A stretch of 34,946 nucleotides of DNA, taken from contig CADBZO010000022.1 in NCBI GenBank assembly GCA_902799185.1, forward strand, positions 1-34,946, read 5' to 3'. The notes beneath the pieces were generated by a model. That model searched no databases, was not told the origin of the DNA, and was given only the letters and a program-made list of their open reading frames with translations. This DNA is from an uncultured Bacteroidales bacterium. GTDB taxonomy: Bacteria; Bacteroidota; Bacteroidia; Bacteroidales; Paludibacteraceae. Positions 16,041 through 26,562 of the stretch are shown one piece after another. Both the position numbers and the translations under genes were made by a program. How positions within the stretch are numbered: position 1 is the stretch's first letter; each line of letters opens with the position of its first letter.

Positions 16041-17832
16041 AACAGATTATCCGAAATATCCTTTGTACATTGTACATTGTGGCTTTGTCCCTTTTCCTGT
16101 CTTCCTGCAACATCATAGAGCCGGATAACGACCCGGTAACGTACGGAGAGAGTTATATCCCCTATCTGATAAGCACGGATAAGGCTGCCTATAAGCCCGG
16201 TGAAAAGGTTACGCTCTCCATCAACTCGCTGCCTCAGGAGGCGCTAACGGTCCGTTACACCTGTCTGGGCAAGGTGATTAAGGAGGAACCTCTTGCAGAC
16301 CTGTCTTGGACATGGCTGCCGCCTGCTGATGATTTCCGAGGGTACATGGCCTCGTTGCATATGTCCGTCTCCGGACGGGACTCCGTGGTGGCATCTATCG
16401 GTATTGACGTGTCGTCCGAACCGAGCCGGTTCCCCCGCAACGGCTTCCTGTCGTCATACGGCAGTTTGTCAAATAACGAGATCAAAACCGTGCTGGACGA
16501 CCTCAACCGCTATCATATCAACTATGTGCAGTTCCAGGACTGGCATTGGAAACACCATCACCCGCTGGCAGGATCGGCTACACAGCCCATGGACAGCTGG
16601 ACGGATATCATTTCCCGTAACTGCTACCGCTCTACAGTGCAGCGGTATATAGACGGAGCGCATAACCGCGGGATGGTGACCCTGTTCTATAACTTAGGGT
16701 ACGGCTGTCTGGAGGATTTCGCAACGGACGACGTGTCCCGCGAGTGGCTGCTCTATACCGACCGCAACCATAGCCGGATAGACAACCACCCCCTCGGCTC
16801 TCCGTTCAAGAGCGCGATCTATCTTGCGGATATGCATAACGAGGGCTGGCGTGACTACCTGCGCGCCCGGAACGAGGAGGTATATGCTATCTTTGATTTC
16901 GACGGGTGGCAGATAGACCAGCTCGGAGCACGCCCGACTACCGTCTTTGATTACGAAGGCAACGAGGTGGATGTGCAAGCCGCTTTCGGGTCGTTTATCG
17001 CCAATGAGAAAGCCGCACAGCCGGACAAACGGATTGTCATGAATGCGGTGGGGCAGTATGGCCAGCAGGGACAGATAGCTTCGGCACCGGTCGATTTCTG
17101 CTACACCGAGGTGTGGGACCACTCGGACACCCACGGATATGCCATTTTCTCGGATATCATCACCAACAACGCTTCATGGTCTTCGGGCAAGCAGACGGTG
17201 CTCGCGGCCTATCTCAACTATGATTATGGCCAGAAGGGGCGCGGCTATTTCAATACCCCGGGGATTCTGATGGCTACTGCTGCGGCTTCCGCATGGGGCG
17301 GTACGATCCTGCAGATGGGCGAGCATATGCTATGCCATGAGTATTTTCCCGATGACAACCTGACGATGACCGGAGAACTCAAACGGGCGATGATCCGGTA
17401 TTATGATTTCGCGGTCGCGTATGAGAACCTGCTGCGTCCGGACGTTCCCGCAACCGGTGTCAACACCGACTGGTTCGGTATCGACATCACGAGTATGGAC
17501 GACCGTTGTGTCTTCAACCAATGGGGACCGCAGATGAACCAAATCGCTACCGTAGGCCGGCATGTCGGTTCGCGTGACGTAATCCACCTGCTCTCTTACC
17601 GCAATGCCACCCATCTTGATTGGTGCGACACCGACGGAGACCAGGCGCCCCAACCGCTCCTGAGGAATATACCGATTACCTTTGCTGCTGACAAACAGCC
17701 GAGCCGTATATGGGTCGCTACTCCCGATGACAGACAGGGTGATGCGCAGGAACTGGATTTCAACTATGCCTCCGGCATGGTGTCCCTCACCATCCCCGCT
17801 CTCCAATATTGGACCATGATAGTAATTGAGTA

Positions 17833-17836
<4 letters not shown>
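16037..17836 (+). CDS. GH66 endo-dextranase lipoprotein
   Basis: A 599-aa lipoprotein (MKQIIRNILCTLYIVALSLF, lipobox LSSC with Cys24). An N-terminal Ig-like domain (about 35-130) is followed by the catalytic barrel, starting at RFPRNGFLSSYG. Family 66 landmarks are visible: VQFQDWHWKHHHPLAG, the nucleophile region FDGWQIDQLG with Asp294, and the acid/base region FCYTEVWDH with Glu358. GH66 enzymes hydrolyse internal alpha-1,6 links of dextran; some are cycloisomaltooligosaccharide glucanotransferases. No CBM35 insertion typical of the transferases is evident in this short form, so endo-dextranase is the better call. As a surface lipoprotein beside SusC/D/E it would make oligosaccharides for import, resembling the known Bacteroides dextran locus. 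The end of the gene runs into a heptamer repeat array. Confidence 0.88.
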
Positions 17837-20104
<2,268 letters not shown>

Positions 20105-20127
20105 AACAGAGATAAAACGCTTGCACT

Positions 20128-20193
20128 ATGAAAACACGATTAAATTTACTTAACCAAACTGCGAATGCCGCCAAAATCTCAAGGGGGGGGTAG
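20128..20193 (+). other. Upstream start and 21-codon frame ending at a G8 tract
   Basis: ATG 20128 opens MKTRLNLLNQTANAAKISRG and stops at TAG 20191-20193, directly after eight G residues (20183-20190). With seven or ten Gs the frame would join the 4.3-kb downstream ORF. The start context and MKTRLNLL sequence look more like a genuine N-terminus than MPPKSQ at 20165. Either the gene is switched off here by tract slippage, or this is a leader peptide. Confidence 0.55.
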
Positions 20194-23100
20194 TTCGCGT
20201 GCTCGATGCTGCAATTTAGCAATCAATCCCGACGGTCAACCGACGGTCAACCGACAGTCAACTATAGCGTCACTATCCTCACACTATAGCCAATACGCCC
20301 TCACACTCACCACCACTCTCCTTCTCCTCCTCACCCTTGGAGTAGGGGAAGTGTGGGCTTCTAATGCACACCATTGTCTTATAGGAGAACCTATCACAAC
20401 GTGGAAGACTACGGATAATTGGAGTAAAAGTTATGAGGAGTTCGCATTAACTTCACCGGCAAACACAAAATGGGACGAGTTTTGTATATATATGTGGGTG
20501 GAGACAAATCAAACATTCGCATTCAACAACCATTTTTTCAATCCCGGAGACGCAAAACAAGTCGGACCAAGTAGCGACCAAGCTACACTCAATAATGATG
20601 GTGGAACAGGCAAAGGTGTAGCAACGGATGGTACAACCAATGCGTGGAAATATACCGGTGCTACAGGCTTGGTTAAAATATGTGCAGCGCAGTCATCAGG
20701 AGACAATAATCAGGGCGAATGGAAACCCTACGTATGGGTCGAGGAATCCAAGGAGATAGAAATTCTCAAGGGGAATAAGATTATGTTCTATTTTGGTATG
20801 ACAACCAAATGGAATGAAGAATGGAATGTATTGCGCACATCCAATACAACAGAAAAAACAGCAGACCAACAGTATCACCGGTTGCCGGATGATAAATGTT
20901 CTTCTTGGATTTCCGTGGCTTATGTCAGTCCTGCGCAATATTATGTTGGAAAAACGGGATGGGCAGGCGTCCAGATGGAAGCAACCGCGGAAGCAGGATG
21001 CCTGTATTCCGTTTATAATGAAGACAACAGCGATAAGATATACAAGAATGTGGCTGCAGGCGCTATACCTCATTTCTCAACAACAACGGTCAATAAAACG
21101 GTCGGTACGGAGGATTCCGAAATAGCAGCGACCGTGACTAATTCCATCTATGGAAATAAGCAGGTTCTTTACTATTACTATACTACAGACGGAGGAACGA
21201 CATTCACGAAGTTTGATCCTTCGGACATCAGTTCTCTTGCGGTGGGCGTTTATACCGTATATGCCCTCGGCTGGGACGGACATATTTTGGTTAGGAGCGA
21301 TAATAGCGTAACGCTTAATGTAGGTGTAACCATCACCTTGAACGCCAACGGAGGCACGGACGGCGATGTTACATCCGTATTCGCTACTTCCGGAGCCGAT
21401 GCAAGCACCGGAAATATAGCTGCCGCATCATTGCCTACTAAAACCGGCTATAATTTTAATGGCTTTAGGACTTCGGGAGGCACAGAGGTGATAGATGAAA
21501 ACGGCGAGTGGATAGCTGATGTATCCGGATATACAGACGATAGCGGTAATTGGACGTGCTCGGCGGCTTCAACTCTCTATGCTCATTGGACTCCCAAACC
21601 CTATACCATTAACTTGGAAGGTATGGAAGCAGACTCAGAGGAGCCTATTCAAGTAAATGTAACATATGATGGCGTACTCTCTCATGTAACTCCACACACC
21701 AAAACCAACTACACCTTTGACGGCTACTGGGTTAGAAATGAAAGCACTCACGCTTTAGAAACTCAACTCATCGACGCCAACGGTAACTGGATAGCGGGTG
21801 TGGCAGGCTATACCGGCAACGATGGCGCAGGCAATCCTACATGGGTACATGATTACGCCATTTCTCTTTATGCCAAATGGAATGAAACACCCCGTACCAT
21901 CACCCTGCAAGTATCTCCGACCGGTGCAGGTACACTCTCTCCTGCAGGTCCGGTCACTGCATATATCGTTACGCCATCTGCCACCATCACCGCTACGCCT
22001 AATGCGGGATGGAAATTCCTAAGATGGGACTATGGCACCAATGTTGGTCCCTATACAGGAACAGGTACGGATAACACGGTGCAGGTAACGGCTTCCGTCA
22101 ATGGCACCCTTACCGCGGTCTTTGAACCCAGATACTGCCTTGTGGGTTCTTTGCAAGATGATTCCGGCGATGGCGGTTTGCCCGGTTGGAGCGACTATAC
22201 GGCAGACTTCGCCGTCAATAGTTCTTCGCCTGTCGATCTGACCCGTACATGCACCCTGCTGGCGGATAAGACATACAAGGTTCAGGTGCACGACAAAACA
22301 ACAAACACCAATCTTGGACGTAGCGGATGTAATCCTGTGTGTGTGCTTGCTGAAAATGCCTCTTTGGTTATGGAGAATGCCAACAATGATGTATATCTCT
22401 ATACCACAGGGGCGGGAGAATATATCTTCAAGATTACTGCTATTGACGGCAGCGGTCGCCCTACCGTTTCAGTAGAGCGCCCGCATCAAATGCACATGGG
22501 GCACAAACGAGTCAATATAGACGGAACAGACTATAGTGACAACACCGGCGGTACACTCACAGCTTCCATTAGTGGTAGCCCGGTATCGAACGGCGATTGG
22601 TTCAATTATGGTTCGGACATCACCTATACCGTAGCTCCCGCCGGAGGTTATACAGTAACATGGTACTCCAATAGCACATATTCGTCTCCTTTTGTTGATC
22701 AACCTGCAAACACGTGGACAAATTATAATGTAACCGGCGACGAAAACATCTATGCCCAATTCACCGAAACACCTACCACCGTCAACCTCGCCAATGACGG
22801 ACACGGAAAAATTCAGATAGGCGGAGAAGATAAAACAGAGACCACTGTCGGCGTGACAACAACCCGCAACCTGACTGCCGTGCCGAACGACGGATATATG
22901 TTCTCCTCGTGGACGGAAACAGCCAAAACGGACTATTCCACTACCTCCACCTCCACCAACCCGACCACCCTTACAGGCCTTGGTGCCGGTGCCACCTCCG
23001 AACAAACACTCACCGCCAACTTCACCCACCGATGGGCTCTATCGACACAGTCAGACGGATGGGGGCAAGAAGAGTTTACGATTGAAAATATATCCTTAAA

Positions 23101-24508
23101 AGATGGCAAGACTATCGGCTACGTGGATATTTCCCTCGCAGCCAATACAAACTATCAGTTCACGATGAAAGACCTGCTGACCAATGATATCTACAAGAAC
23201 AACAACGCTGCGGTACAATACATGACCTATACCAACCACACGGATTGGGGATTTGCTACAAACTATACGTTTAACTGTGGTATCACGACAGCCGGTAAAG
23301 GGACCTATCGCTTTACGTGGAATGTTACCGACAAGACCATGACCGTCACTTATCCGACATCCTATCAGGTCAACTATGCTTCTTCTGTTGGAGGTAGCGT
23401 CACCTCAGTGAAAGATGGTGACAATAACGAAGTTCCTAACGGCGGTTATGTATGTAACGGAGGTCGCATCACCTTTACCGCAGCAGCGAACACATATTAC
23501 ACCTTTGTCGGGTGGTGTAATAATGATACGTATGGAGATACATTCAATACTGAATTGTCTTGGATGAATAACAATGTTACCGAAACACAGAACTCCTTTG
23601 CCAAGTTCAAATCCACTAACTTCGTTATCTATCGCACCGGCGACAAAGCGGGTGACCCGCGGGCGGCAGTGGATGATGTGGAAGAATACACCGGCGGTAC
23701 CATCTCCGAGGCTATCGAGTACCGTATGAAGGTGCACACCCTCAATCAGTGGACAACCCTCTGCCTGCCGTTTGAAGTCAGTGCCGTCAAGGTCTGGGAT
23801 CCGGATGACGGACCGGATTATTATGACATTGTTCCCTATTTCCGCACCGGCGGTAAGTTCTATAACGGGCATTATATCATCCGCACGCCGAAAACTGCTA
23901 CAGACCTTGCTATTGCTGAATTTGACCAATGGAATGACCCGGAAAGCAGCATCTACAAGCCTGTCAAGAACACACCCTATATCATCCAATGGCATGATCC
24001 GTACTTCCTCGGCAAGTATATCTCTTTCTTCGGTTCCACCAATCAGGCTATCCCCTCTGACTTCAATGTCGGCGAAGCGCCTTCTGCGGACGATGTGGTC
24101 AATATATATGGCAATAACACCATGCAAAGCGGTACAGTAAGGGACGCCTATCTCTTGGAGCCCGATTACGGTCCCTCCGGTGCGTGGCTGCGGGAGGATA
24201 TAGGTACCAATCGCACGATCAACCCCTTCGAGTGCTATATCCTTGCTAATAGCGCTACAACCACCCGCTATCGCATACTGCGGCGTGGCGCTACACCGGA
24301 CGACACGCCTACCGGGTGGGACGATGTATGCAATGCCGAACCCAAGACCGACATTATGGTCTATACCATCACCGGCTTCCCCGTTGCACGCTATTACGAT
24401 TGCTCTTTCACGGAAGCCGCACAACGGCTCCATAGCGAACAAGGCGAAGGCATCTATATCCTTCGCTCCGCGAACGAGAGTGTCAAACTAATGGTAGGAG
24501 GACAGTGA
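20165..24508 (+). CDS. Giant InlB-repeat surface protein with T9SS sorting domain
   Basis: The frame holds 1447 codons from ATG 20165; the true start may be ATG 20128 if the G8 tract shifts. A hydrophobic core (YALTLTTTLLLLLTLGVGEV) followed by WASNA is a signal peptide placed about 45 residues in, which is unusually late. Beta-rich modules follow: an N-terminal module with many Trp, two Listeria-Bacteroides (InlB B-type) repeats ending LYAHW (about 475) and LYAKW (about 572), divergent InlB repeats (ITATPNAGWKFLRWDYG; NLTAVPNDGYMFSSW; YTFVGWCNN), and SusF-like segments (RYCLVGSLQDD). Near the C-terminus is LNQWTTLCLPFEVSAVKVWD, then a T9SS type A-like end (DIMVYTITGFPVARY, GEGIYILRS, KLMVGG). 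No catalytic domain is seen. The gap to GH97 is 60 bp, so it probably belongs to the PUL transcript; a surface glucan-binding or adhesive role is inference. Confidence 0.8.
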   Translation: MPPKSQGGGSSRARCCNLAINPDGQPTVNRQSTIASLSSHYSQYALTLTTTLLLLLTLGVGEVWASNAHHCLIGEPITTWKTTDNWSKSYEEFALTSPANTKWDEFCIYMWVETNQTFAFNNHFFNPGDAKQVGPSSDQATLNNDGGTGKGVATDGTTNAWKYTGATGLVKICAAQSSGDNNQGEWKPYVWVEESKEIEILKGNKIMFYFGMTTKWNEEWNVLRTSNTTEKTADQQYHRLPDDKCSSWISVAYVSPAQYYVGKTGWAGVQMEATAEAGCLYSVYNEDNSDKIYKNVAAGAIPHFSTTTVNKTVGTEDSEIAATVTNSIYGNKQVLYYYYTTDGGTTFTKFDPSDISSLAVGVYTVYALGWDGHILVRSDNSVTLNVGVTITLNANGGTDGDVTSVFATSGADASTGNIAAASLPTKTGYNFNGFRTSGGTEVIDENGEWIADVSGYTDDSGNWTCSAASTLYAHWTPKPYTINLEGMEADSEEPIQVNVTYDGVLSHVTPHTKTNYTFDGYWVRNESTHALETQLIDANGNWIAGVAGYTGNDGAGNPTWVHDYAISLYAKWNETPRTITLQVSPTGAGTLSPAGPVTAYIVTPSATITATPNAGWKFLRWDYGTNVGPYTGTGTDNTVQVTASVNGTLTAVFEPRYCLVGSLQDDSGDGGLPGWSDYTADFAVNSSSPVDLTRTCTLLADKTYKVQVHDKTTNTNLGRSGCNPVCVLAENASLVMENANNDVYLYTTGAGEYIFKITAIDGSGRPTVSVERPHQMHMGHKRVNIDGTDYSDNTGGTLTASISGSPVSNGDWFNYGSDITYTVAPAGGYTVTWYSNSTYSSPFVDQPANTWTNYNVTGDENIYAQFTETPTTVNLANDGHGKIQIGGEDKTETTVGVTTTRNLTAVPNDGYMFSSWTETAKTDYSTTSTSTNPTTLTGLGAGATSEQTLTANFTHRWALSTQSDGWGQEEFTIENISLKDGKTIGYVDISLAANTNYQFTMKDLLTNDIYKNNNAAVQYMTYTNHTDWGFATNYTFNCGITTAGKGTYRFTWNVTDKTMTVTYPTSYQVNYASSVGGSVTSVKDGDNNEVPNGGYVCNGGRITFTAAANTYYTFVGWCNNDTYGDTFNTELSWMNNNVTETQNSFAKFKSTNFVIYRTGDKAGDPRAAVDDVEEYTGGTISEAIEYRMKVHTLNQWTTLCLPFEVSAVKVWDPDDGPDYYDIVPYFRTGGKFYNGHYIIRTPKTATDLAIAEFDQWNDPESSIYKPVKNTPYIIQWHDPYFLGKYISFFGSTNQAIPSDFNVGEAPSADDVVNIYGNNTMQSGTVRDAYLLEPDYGPSGAWLREDIGTNRTINPFECYILANSATTTRYRILRRGATPDDTPTGWDDVCNAEPKTDIMVYTITGFPVARYYDCSFTEAAQRLHSEQGEGIYILRSANESVKLMVGGQ
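20183..20190. repeat. G8 homopolymer tract, candidate phase-variation site
   Basis: Eight consecutive G residues lie between the upstream ATG (20128) and the signal-peptide region of the giant surface protein. Loss of one G, or gain of two, fuses the two frames. Confidence 0.8.
20231..20263. repeat. Three 11-bp tandem repeats in the 5' end of the giant gene
   Basis: GACGGTCAACC twice, then GACAGTCAACT. They encode DGQPTVNRQST, upstream of the hydrophobic core. The words resemble the GTTGAC repeats found between genes. Confidence 0.8.
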
Positions 24509-24509
24509 T

Positions 24510-24863
24510 ATGAAACGTGTATTCTTGTTTATATTTGCGGTGTGCAGCCTAAGTATGAATGCGGCTGACTACGCTCCCGTTTCCGCCCCTGCCGCCTCGA
24601 TGCAGTCGGTCAATAACGGGGCATATATGTCCACCGGTAGTACCTATCGTTCTACTGTCTATGCCGTGGGCTCCTATAGCCCGTCTGCTTATGCTCCGGC
24701 TGCCGGCCCGCGCAGGGCACCGGGCACGCCTACCGGTGAGTCCACTTACGACCCCGCCAACCCGCAGCTCGCCCCCATAGGTGACGTCCTCCTGCCGCTC
24801 TGGCTCTTGGCACTCGCCTATGCCGTATGGACGGGCATCGGAAAACACAGAAGAACCACCTAA
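24510..24863 (+). CDS. Small secreted protein with P-x-G-D/TM/basic C-terminal tail
   Basis: A 117-aa protein starting one base after the stop of the giant surface gene, so translational coupling is likely. The signal peptide is MKRVFLFIFAVCSLSMNA. The mature region is low complexity (Ser, Tyr, Ala, Pro, Gly; YMSTGSTYRSTVYAVGSYSP). The C-terminus is tripartite: a short motif APIGD (residues about 88-92), a hydrophobic helix (VLLPLWLLALAYAVW) and a basic end (GKHRRTT). This layout resembles sorting signals of the LPXTG/PEP-CTERM/GlyGly-CTERM kind, and it may mark a Bacteroidales processing system, but no processing enzyme is in the window. It may equally be a plain membrane anchor. Function unknown; an accessory to the preceding T9SS protein is the simplest idea from context. 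Confidence 0.7.
   Translation: MKRVFLFIFAVCSLSMNAADYAPVSAPAASMQSVNNGAYMSTGSTYRSTVYAVGSYSPSAYAPAAGPRRAPGTPTGESTYDPANPQLAPIGDVLLPLWLLALAYAVWTGIGKHRRTT
24825..24845. repeat. 21-bp direct repeat, copy 1 (inside the small gene)
   Basis: Starts GTATGGACGGGCATCGG and encodes VWTGIGK at the end of the small secreted protein. An identical 21-bp copy lies exactly 350 bp downstream at 25175-25195. Confidence 0.85.
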
Positions 24864-24891
24864 ACCTTCAGTTTTTCATAATGCATTGGTA

Positions 24892-24976
24892 AAGAGCACT
24901 GCACGGGAGTGTGGTGCTCTTCGGACTGCCTGCAGGCAGACCGCTACAGGCATGTTGCCCGTTGTTTTCCATGCCT
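24892..24976. ncRNA. Three back-to-back inverted repeats, candidate structured RNA
   Basis: Stem 1: AAGAGCAC (24892-24899) with GTGCTCTT (24914-24921), with an inner CAC/GTG around GGGA. Stem 2: 24922-24943, CGG-A-CTGCCTG against CAGGCAG-A-CCG, symmetric apart from one A-A pair. Stem 3: AGGCATG (24948-24954) with CATGCCT (24970-24976). No U-run follows. It begins 29 bp after the last PUL gene, so it could be a structured 3' UTR, a processed RNA, or a DNA-level recombination or binding site. Confidence 0.45.
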
Positions 24977-25057
24977 TGAGAAACAATGTACACCGGATTA
25001 GACCAATTCTATCGGGGACGGCCAAAAACTCCGCAGTCCTTGGTGTTGTTCCTGTGA

Positions 25058-25132
25058 GGTCGCAAGGTGGTCGCAAGGTGGTCGCGATGTGGTCGCGGTG
25101 TGGTCGCGGTGTGGTCCCGTGATGGTCGTGTG
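25058..25132. repeat. 11-bp tandem array (GGTCGCAAGGT)
   Basis: Units are GGTCGCAAGGT twice, GGTCGCGATGT, GGTCGCGGTGT twice, GGTCCCGTGAT, then a partial GGTCGTGTG. Six full copies plus a part, with the variant bases clustered, suggest growth by slippage. It is not a CRISPR: there are no spacers. Confidence 0.85.
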
Positions 25133-25174
25133 TTTGACTCGATATACAGTCGGTTCTCGCAGAATATAAATGCA

Positions 25175-25195
25175 GTATGGACGGGCATCGGAAAA
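25175..25195. repeat. 21-bp direct repeat, copy 2 (intergenic)
   Basis: Identical to 24825-24845. In the matching frame it still reads AVWTGIGK, then VQKCLINRTK and a stop, like an alternative C-terminus of the small secreted protein. Confidence 0.85.
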
Positions 25196-25256
25196 GTGCA
25201 AAAATGCCTAATAAACCGTACAAAATGAAGATTTTTTGCATTTTCTTGCCGAATTA

Positions 25257-25288
25257 TTTGGTCATGTCGGAAAAAAGTTGTACCTTTG
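25257..25288 (+). promoter_or_regulatory. Bacteroidetes-type promoter of the str operon
   Basis: TTTG at 25257-25260 and TACCTTTG at 25281-25288 with a 20-bp gap. It has the same -7 word as the efflux promoter. The expected leader before rpsL is about 130 nt. Confidence 0.85.
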
Positions 25289-25317
25289 CATGCTTTTTCG
25301 CGGTGTGCCCTGTCTCA

Positions 25318-25331
25318 CACGTACGTACGTG
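25318..25331. promoter_or_regulatory. Palindrome in the rpsL leader
   Basis: CACGTACGTACGTG is a perfect 14-bp palindrome in the predicted 5' UTR, about 30 nt after the -7 element. It could form a short hairpin or bind a dimeric protein. Confidence 0.4.
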
Positions 25332-25425
25332 AAAAATAAAATCGGGCGGACGAGTGGGGGTAGAAGTGCACGCGGAAGCAATATGGAAACATTTATAAAC
25401 AAATTAATTTAAACAAAACAACAAG

Positions 25426-25806
25426 ATGCCTACAATTCAACAATTAGTTAGAAAAGGAAGAGCAGAACTGGTGGACAAGTCGAAGAGCCCGGCTCTGGAC
25501 AGCTGCCCCCAACGTCGTGGCGTTTGTGTACGTGTTTACACAACGACCCCGAAGAAACCTAACTCCGCAATGCGTAAGGTTGCACGTGTACGTCTGACCA
25601 ACGCCAAGGAAGTCAATGCTTACATCCCCGGAGAGGGACACAACCTGCAGGAGCACAGTATCGTCATGGTACGTGGCGGCCGTGTGAAAGACCTGCCGGG
25701 TGTTCGTTACCACATCGTTCGCGGTACGCTTGATACCGCCGGTGTAGCAAACCGCCTCCAACGCCGCTCCAAATACGGAGCTAAGCGTCCGAAAGCGAAG
25801 AAGTAA
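25426..25806 (+). CDS. rpsL: Ribosomal protein S12
   Basis: 126 aa, standard bacterial length. The sequence [20 protein letters not shown] is followed by the decoding-site loop [20 protein letters not shown] and the second loop [20 protein letters not shown]. The Lys residues in TPKKPNSA and RVKDLPG, the usual sites of streptomycin-resistance changes, are wild type. The Asp after Lys in RVKDLPG is the residue that RimO methylthiolates in bacteria with that enzyme. First gene of the str operon, transcribed from the promoter at 25257. It is followed by 276 bp of repeats rather than the usual short gap before rpsG. Confidence 0.98.
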   Translation: MPTIQQLVRKGRAELVDKSKSPALDSCPQRRGVCVRVYTTTPKKPNSAMRKVARVRLTNAKEVNAYIPGEGHNLQEHSIVMVRGGRVKDLPGVRYHIVRGTLDTAGVANRLQRRSKYGAKRPKAKK

Positions 25807-25843
25807 AAACCCCTCCCGACCTCCCCTCAAGGGAGGAGAAGAG
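25806..25843 (-). repeat. Dispersed GC-rich hairpin element, intergenic copy
   Basis: ACCCCTCCCGACCTCCC then CTCAAGGGAGG. CCTCCC (25820-25825) pairs with GGGAGG (25831-25836). Its reverse complement aligns over about 35 bp with the two copies inside the GH97 gene. It sits directly after the rpsL stop. Confidence 0.8.
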
Positions 25844-25903
25844 AAAGGAAAGTTCTGATCTGAATTAAACTAACTAAATGTTCCATATTTGGGACGAAAC
25901 AAT

Positions 25904-26031
25904 GGGTTGAGGGTTGAGTAAGCGGCGAGGCTGAAGGAATTAAAAATTCAAAATTAAAAATTCAAAATTAGGCAACGCTACTGAAGTAATCGACAACCAA
26001 GGAAGTCAAAAGTCGAAAGTCGAAAGACAAA
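25904..26031. repeat. Three heptamer arrays between rpsL and rpsG
   Basis: GGGTTGA twice (25904-25917); ATTAAAA/ATTCAAA alternating twice, a 14-bp unit (25939-25966); and AGTCAAA, AGTCGAA, AGTCGAA, AGACAAA (26004-26031). All have a 7-bp period but use different words. Confidence 0.85.
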
Positions 26032-26082
26032 AAGCAAACGACAAGAGACGAAGACTGCCGAACTAAAAAAACAATTGAAACA

Positions 26083-26559
26083 ATGAGAAAAGCAAAACCG
26101 ACAAAACGTGTGATCCTTCCGGATCCCGTGTATGGCGAAGTCATGGTGGCTAAATTTGTGAACCACCTCATGCTCGACGGAAAGAAAAATACCGCATACG
26201 GTGTGTTCTATAGCGCACTGGGCTTGGTAGAGAACAAAGCAAAGAACGAGGAGAAGAGCGCTCTGGATATCTGGAAACAGGCTCTGGATAACATCACTCC
26301 GCTCGTAGAGGTTAAATCGAAGCGTATCGGTGGTGCGACCTTCCAGGTTCCGACCGAGATCCGTGCTGACCGCAAGGAGTCCATCGCAATGAAGAACATG
26401 ATCGCTTTCGCACGCAAACGTGGCGGCCACTCCATGGCTGAGAAACTGGCGGCTGAAATCATGGACGCCTTCAACAACCAGGGTGGTGCCTTCAAACGTA
26501 AAGAGGATATGCACCGCATGGCCGAGGCTAACCGCGCATTCGCACACTTCCGCTTCTAA
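26083..26559 (+). CDS. rpsG: Ribosomal protein S7
   Basis: 158 aa, as usual for S7. It starts [20 protein letters not shown] and contains the conserved [19 protein letters not shown], the beta-hairpin region [20 protein letters not shown], and the C-terminal helix [14 protein letters not shown]7 nucleates 30S head assembly and contacts E-site tRNA; in other bacteria it can repress its own operon. It lies between rpsL and fusA in the usual order, but both flanking gaps hold 7-bp repeat arrays. No Shine-Dalgarno is seen before the start. Confidence 0.98.
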   Translation: MRKAKPTKRVILPDPVYGEVMVAKFVNHLMLDGKKNTAYGVFYSALGLVENKAKNEEKSALDIWKQALDNITPLVEVKSKRIGGATFQVPTEIRADRKESIAMKNMIAFARKRGGHSMAEKLAAEIMDAFNNQGGAFKRKEDMHRMAEANRAFAHFRF

Positions 26560-26562
26560 AAA

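Larger units (their letters stand above)
24864..25256. other. Gene-free repeat-rich region before the rpsL promoter
   Basis: I see no convincing gene. It holds three adjacent inverted repeats (24892-24976), an 11-bp tandem array (25058-25132) and the second copy of a 21-bp repeat (25175-25195). A final AT-rich inverted repeat joins GAAAAGTGCAAAAAT (25191-25205) with ATTTTTTGCATTTTC (25231-25245), which may terminate transcription before rpsL. Confidence 0.6.

Noticed and set aside
25058-25132. Possible CRISPR array
   Set aside because: Units are 11 bp and directly adjacent, with no spacers and no cas genes nearby.
24825-25195. Insertion sequence or integrated element bounded by the 21-bp repeats
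   Set aside because: There is no transposase or integrase, no terminal inverted repeats, and 21 bp is too long for a usual target duplication; a duplication or rearrangement is simpler.
24876-25241. Reverse-strand ORF of 121 codons in the gap before rpsL
   Set aside because: Its middle is the 11-bp tandem array translated into a repetitive His/Arg/Thr peptide. It overlaps the hairpin cluster, and I see no promoter for it.
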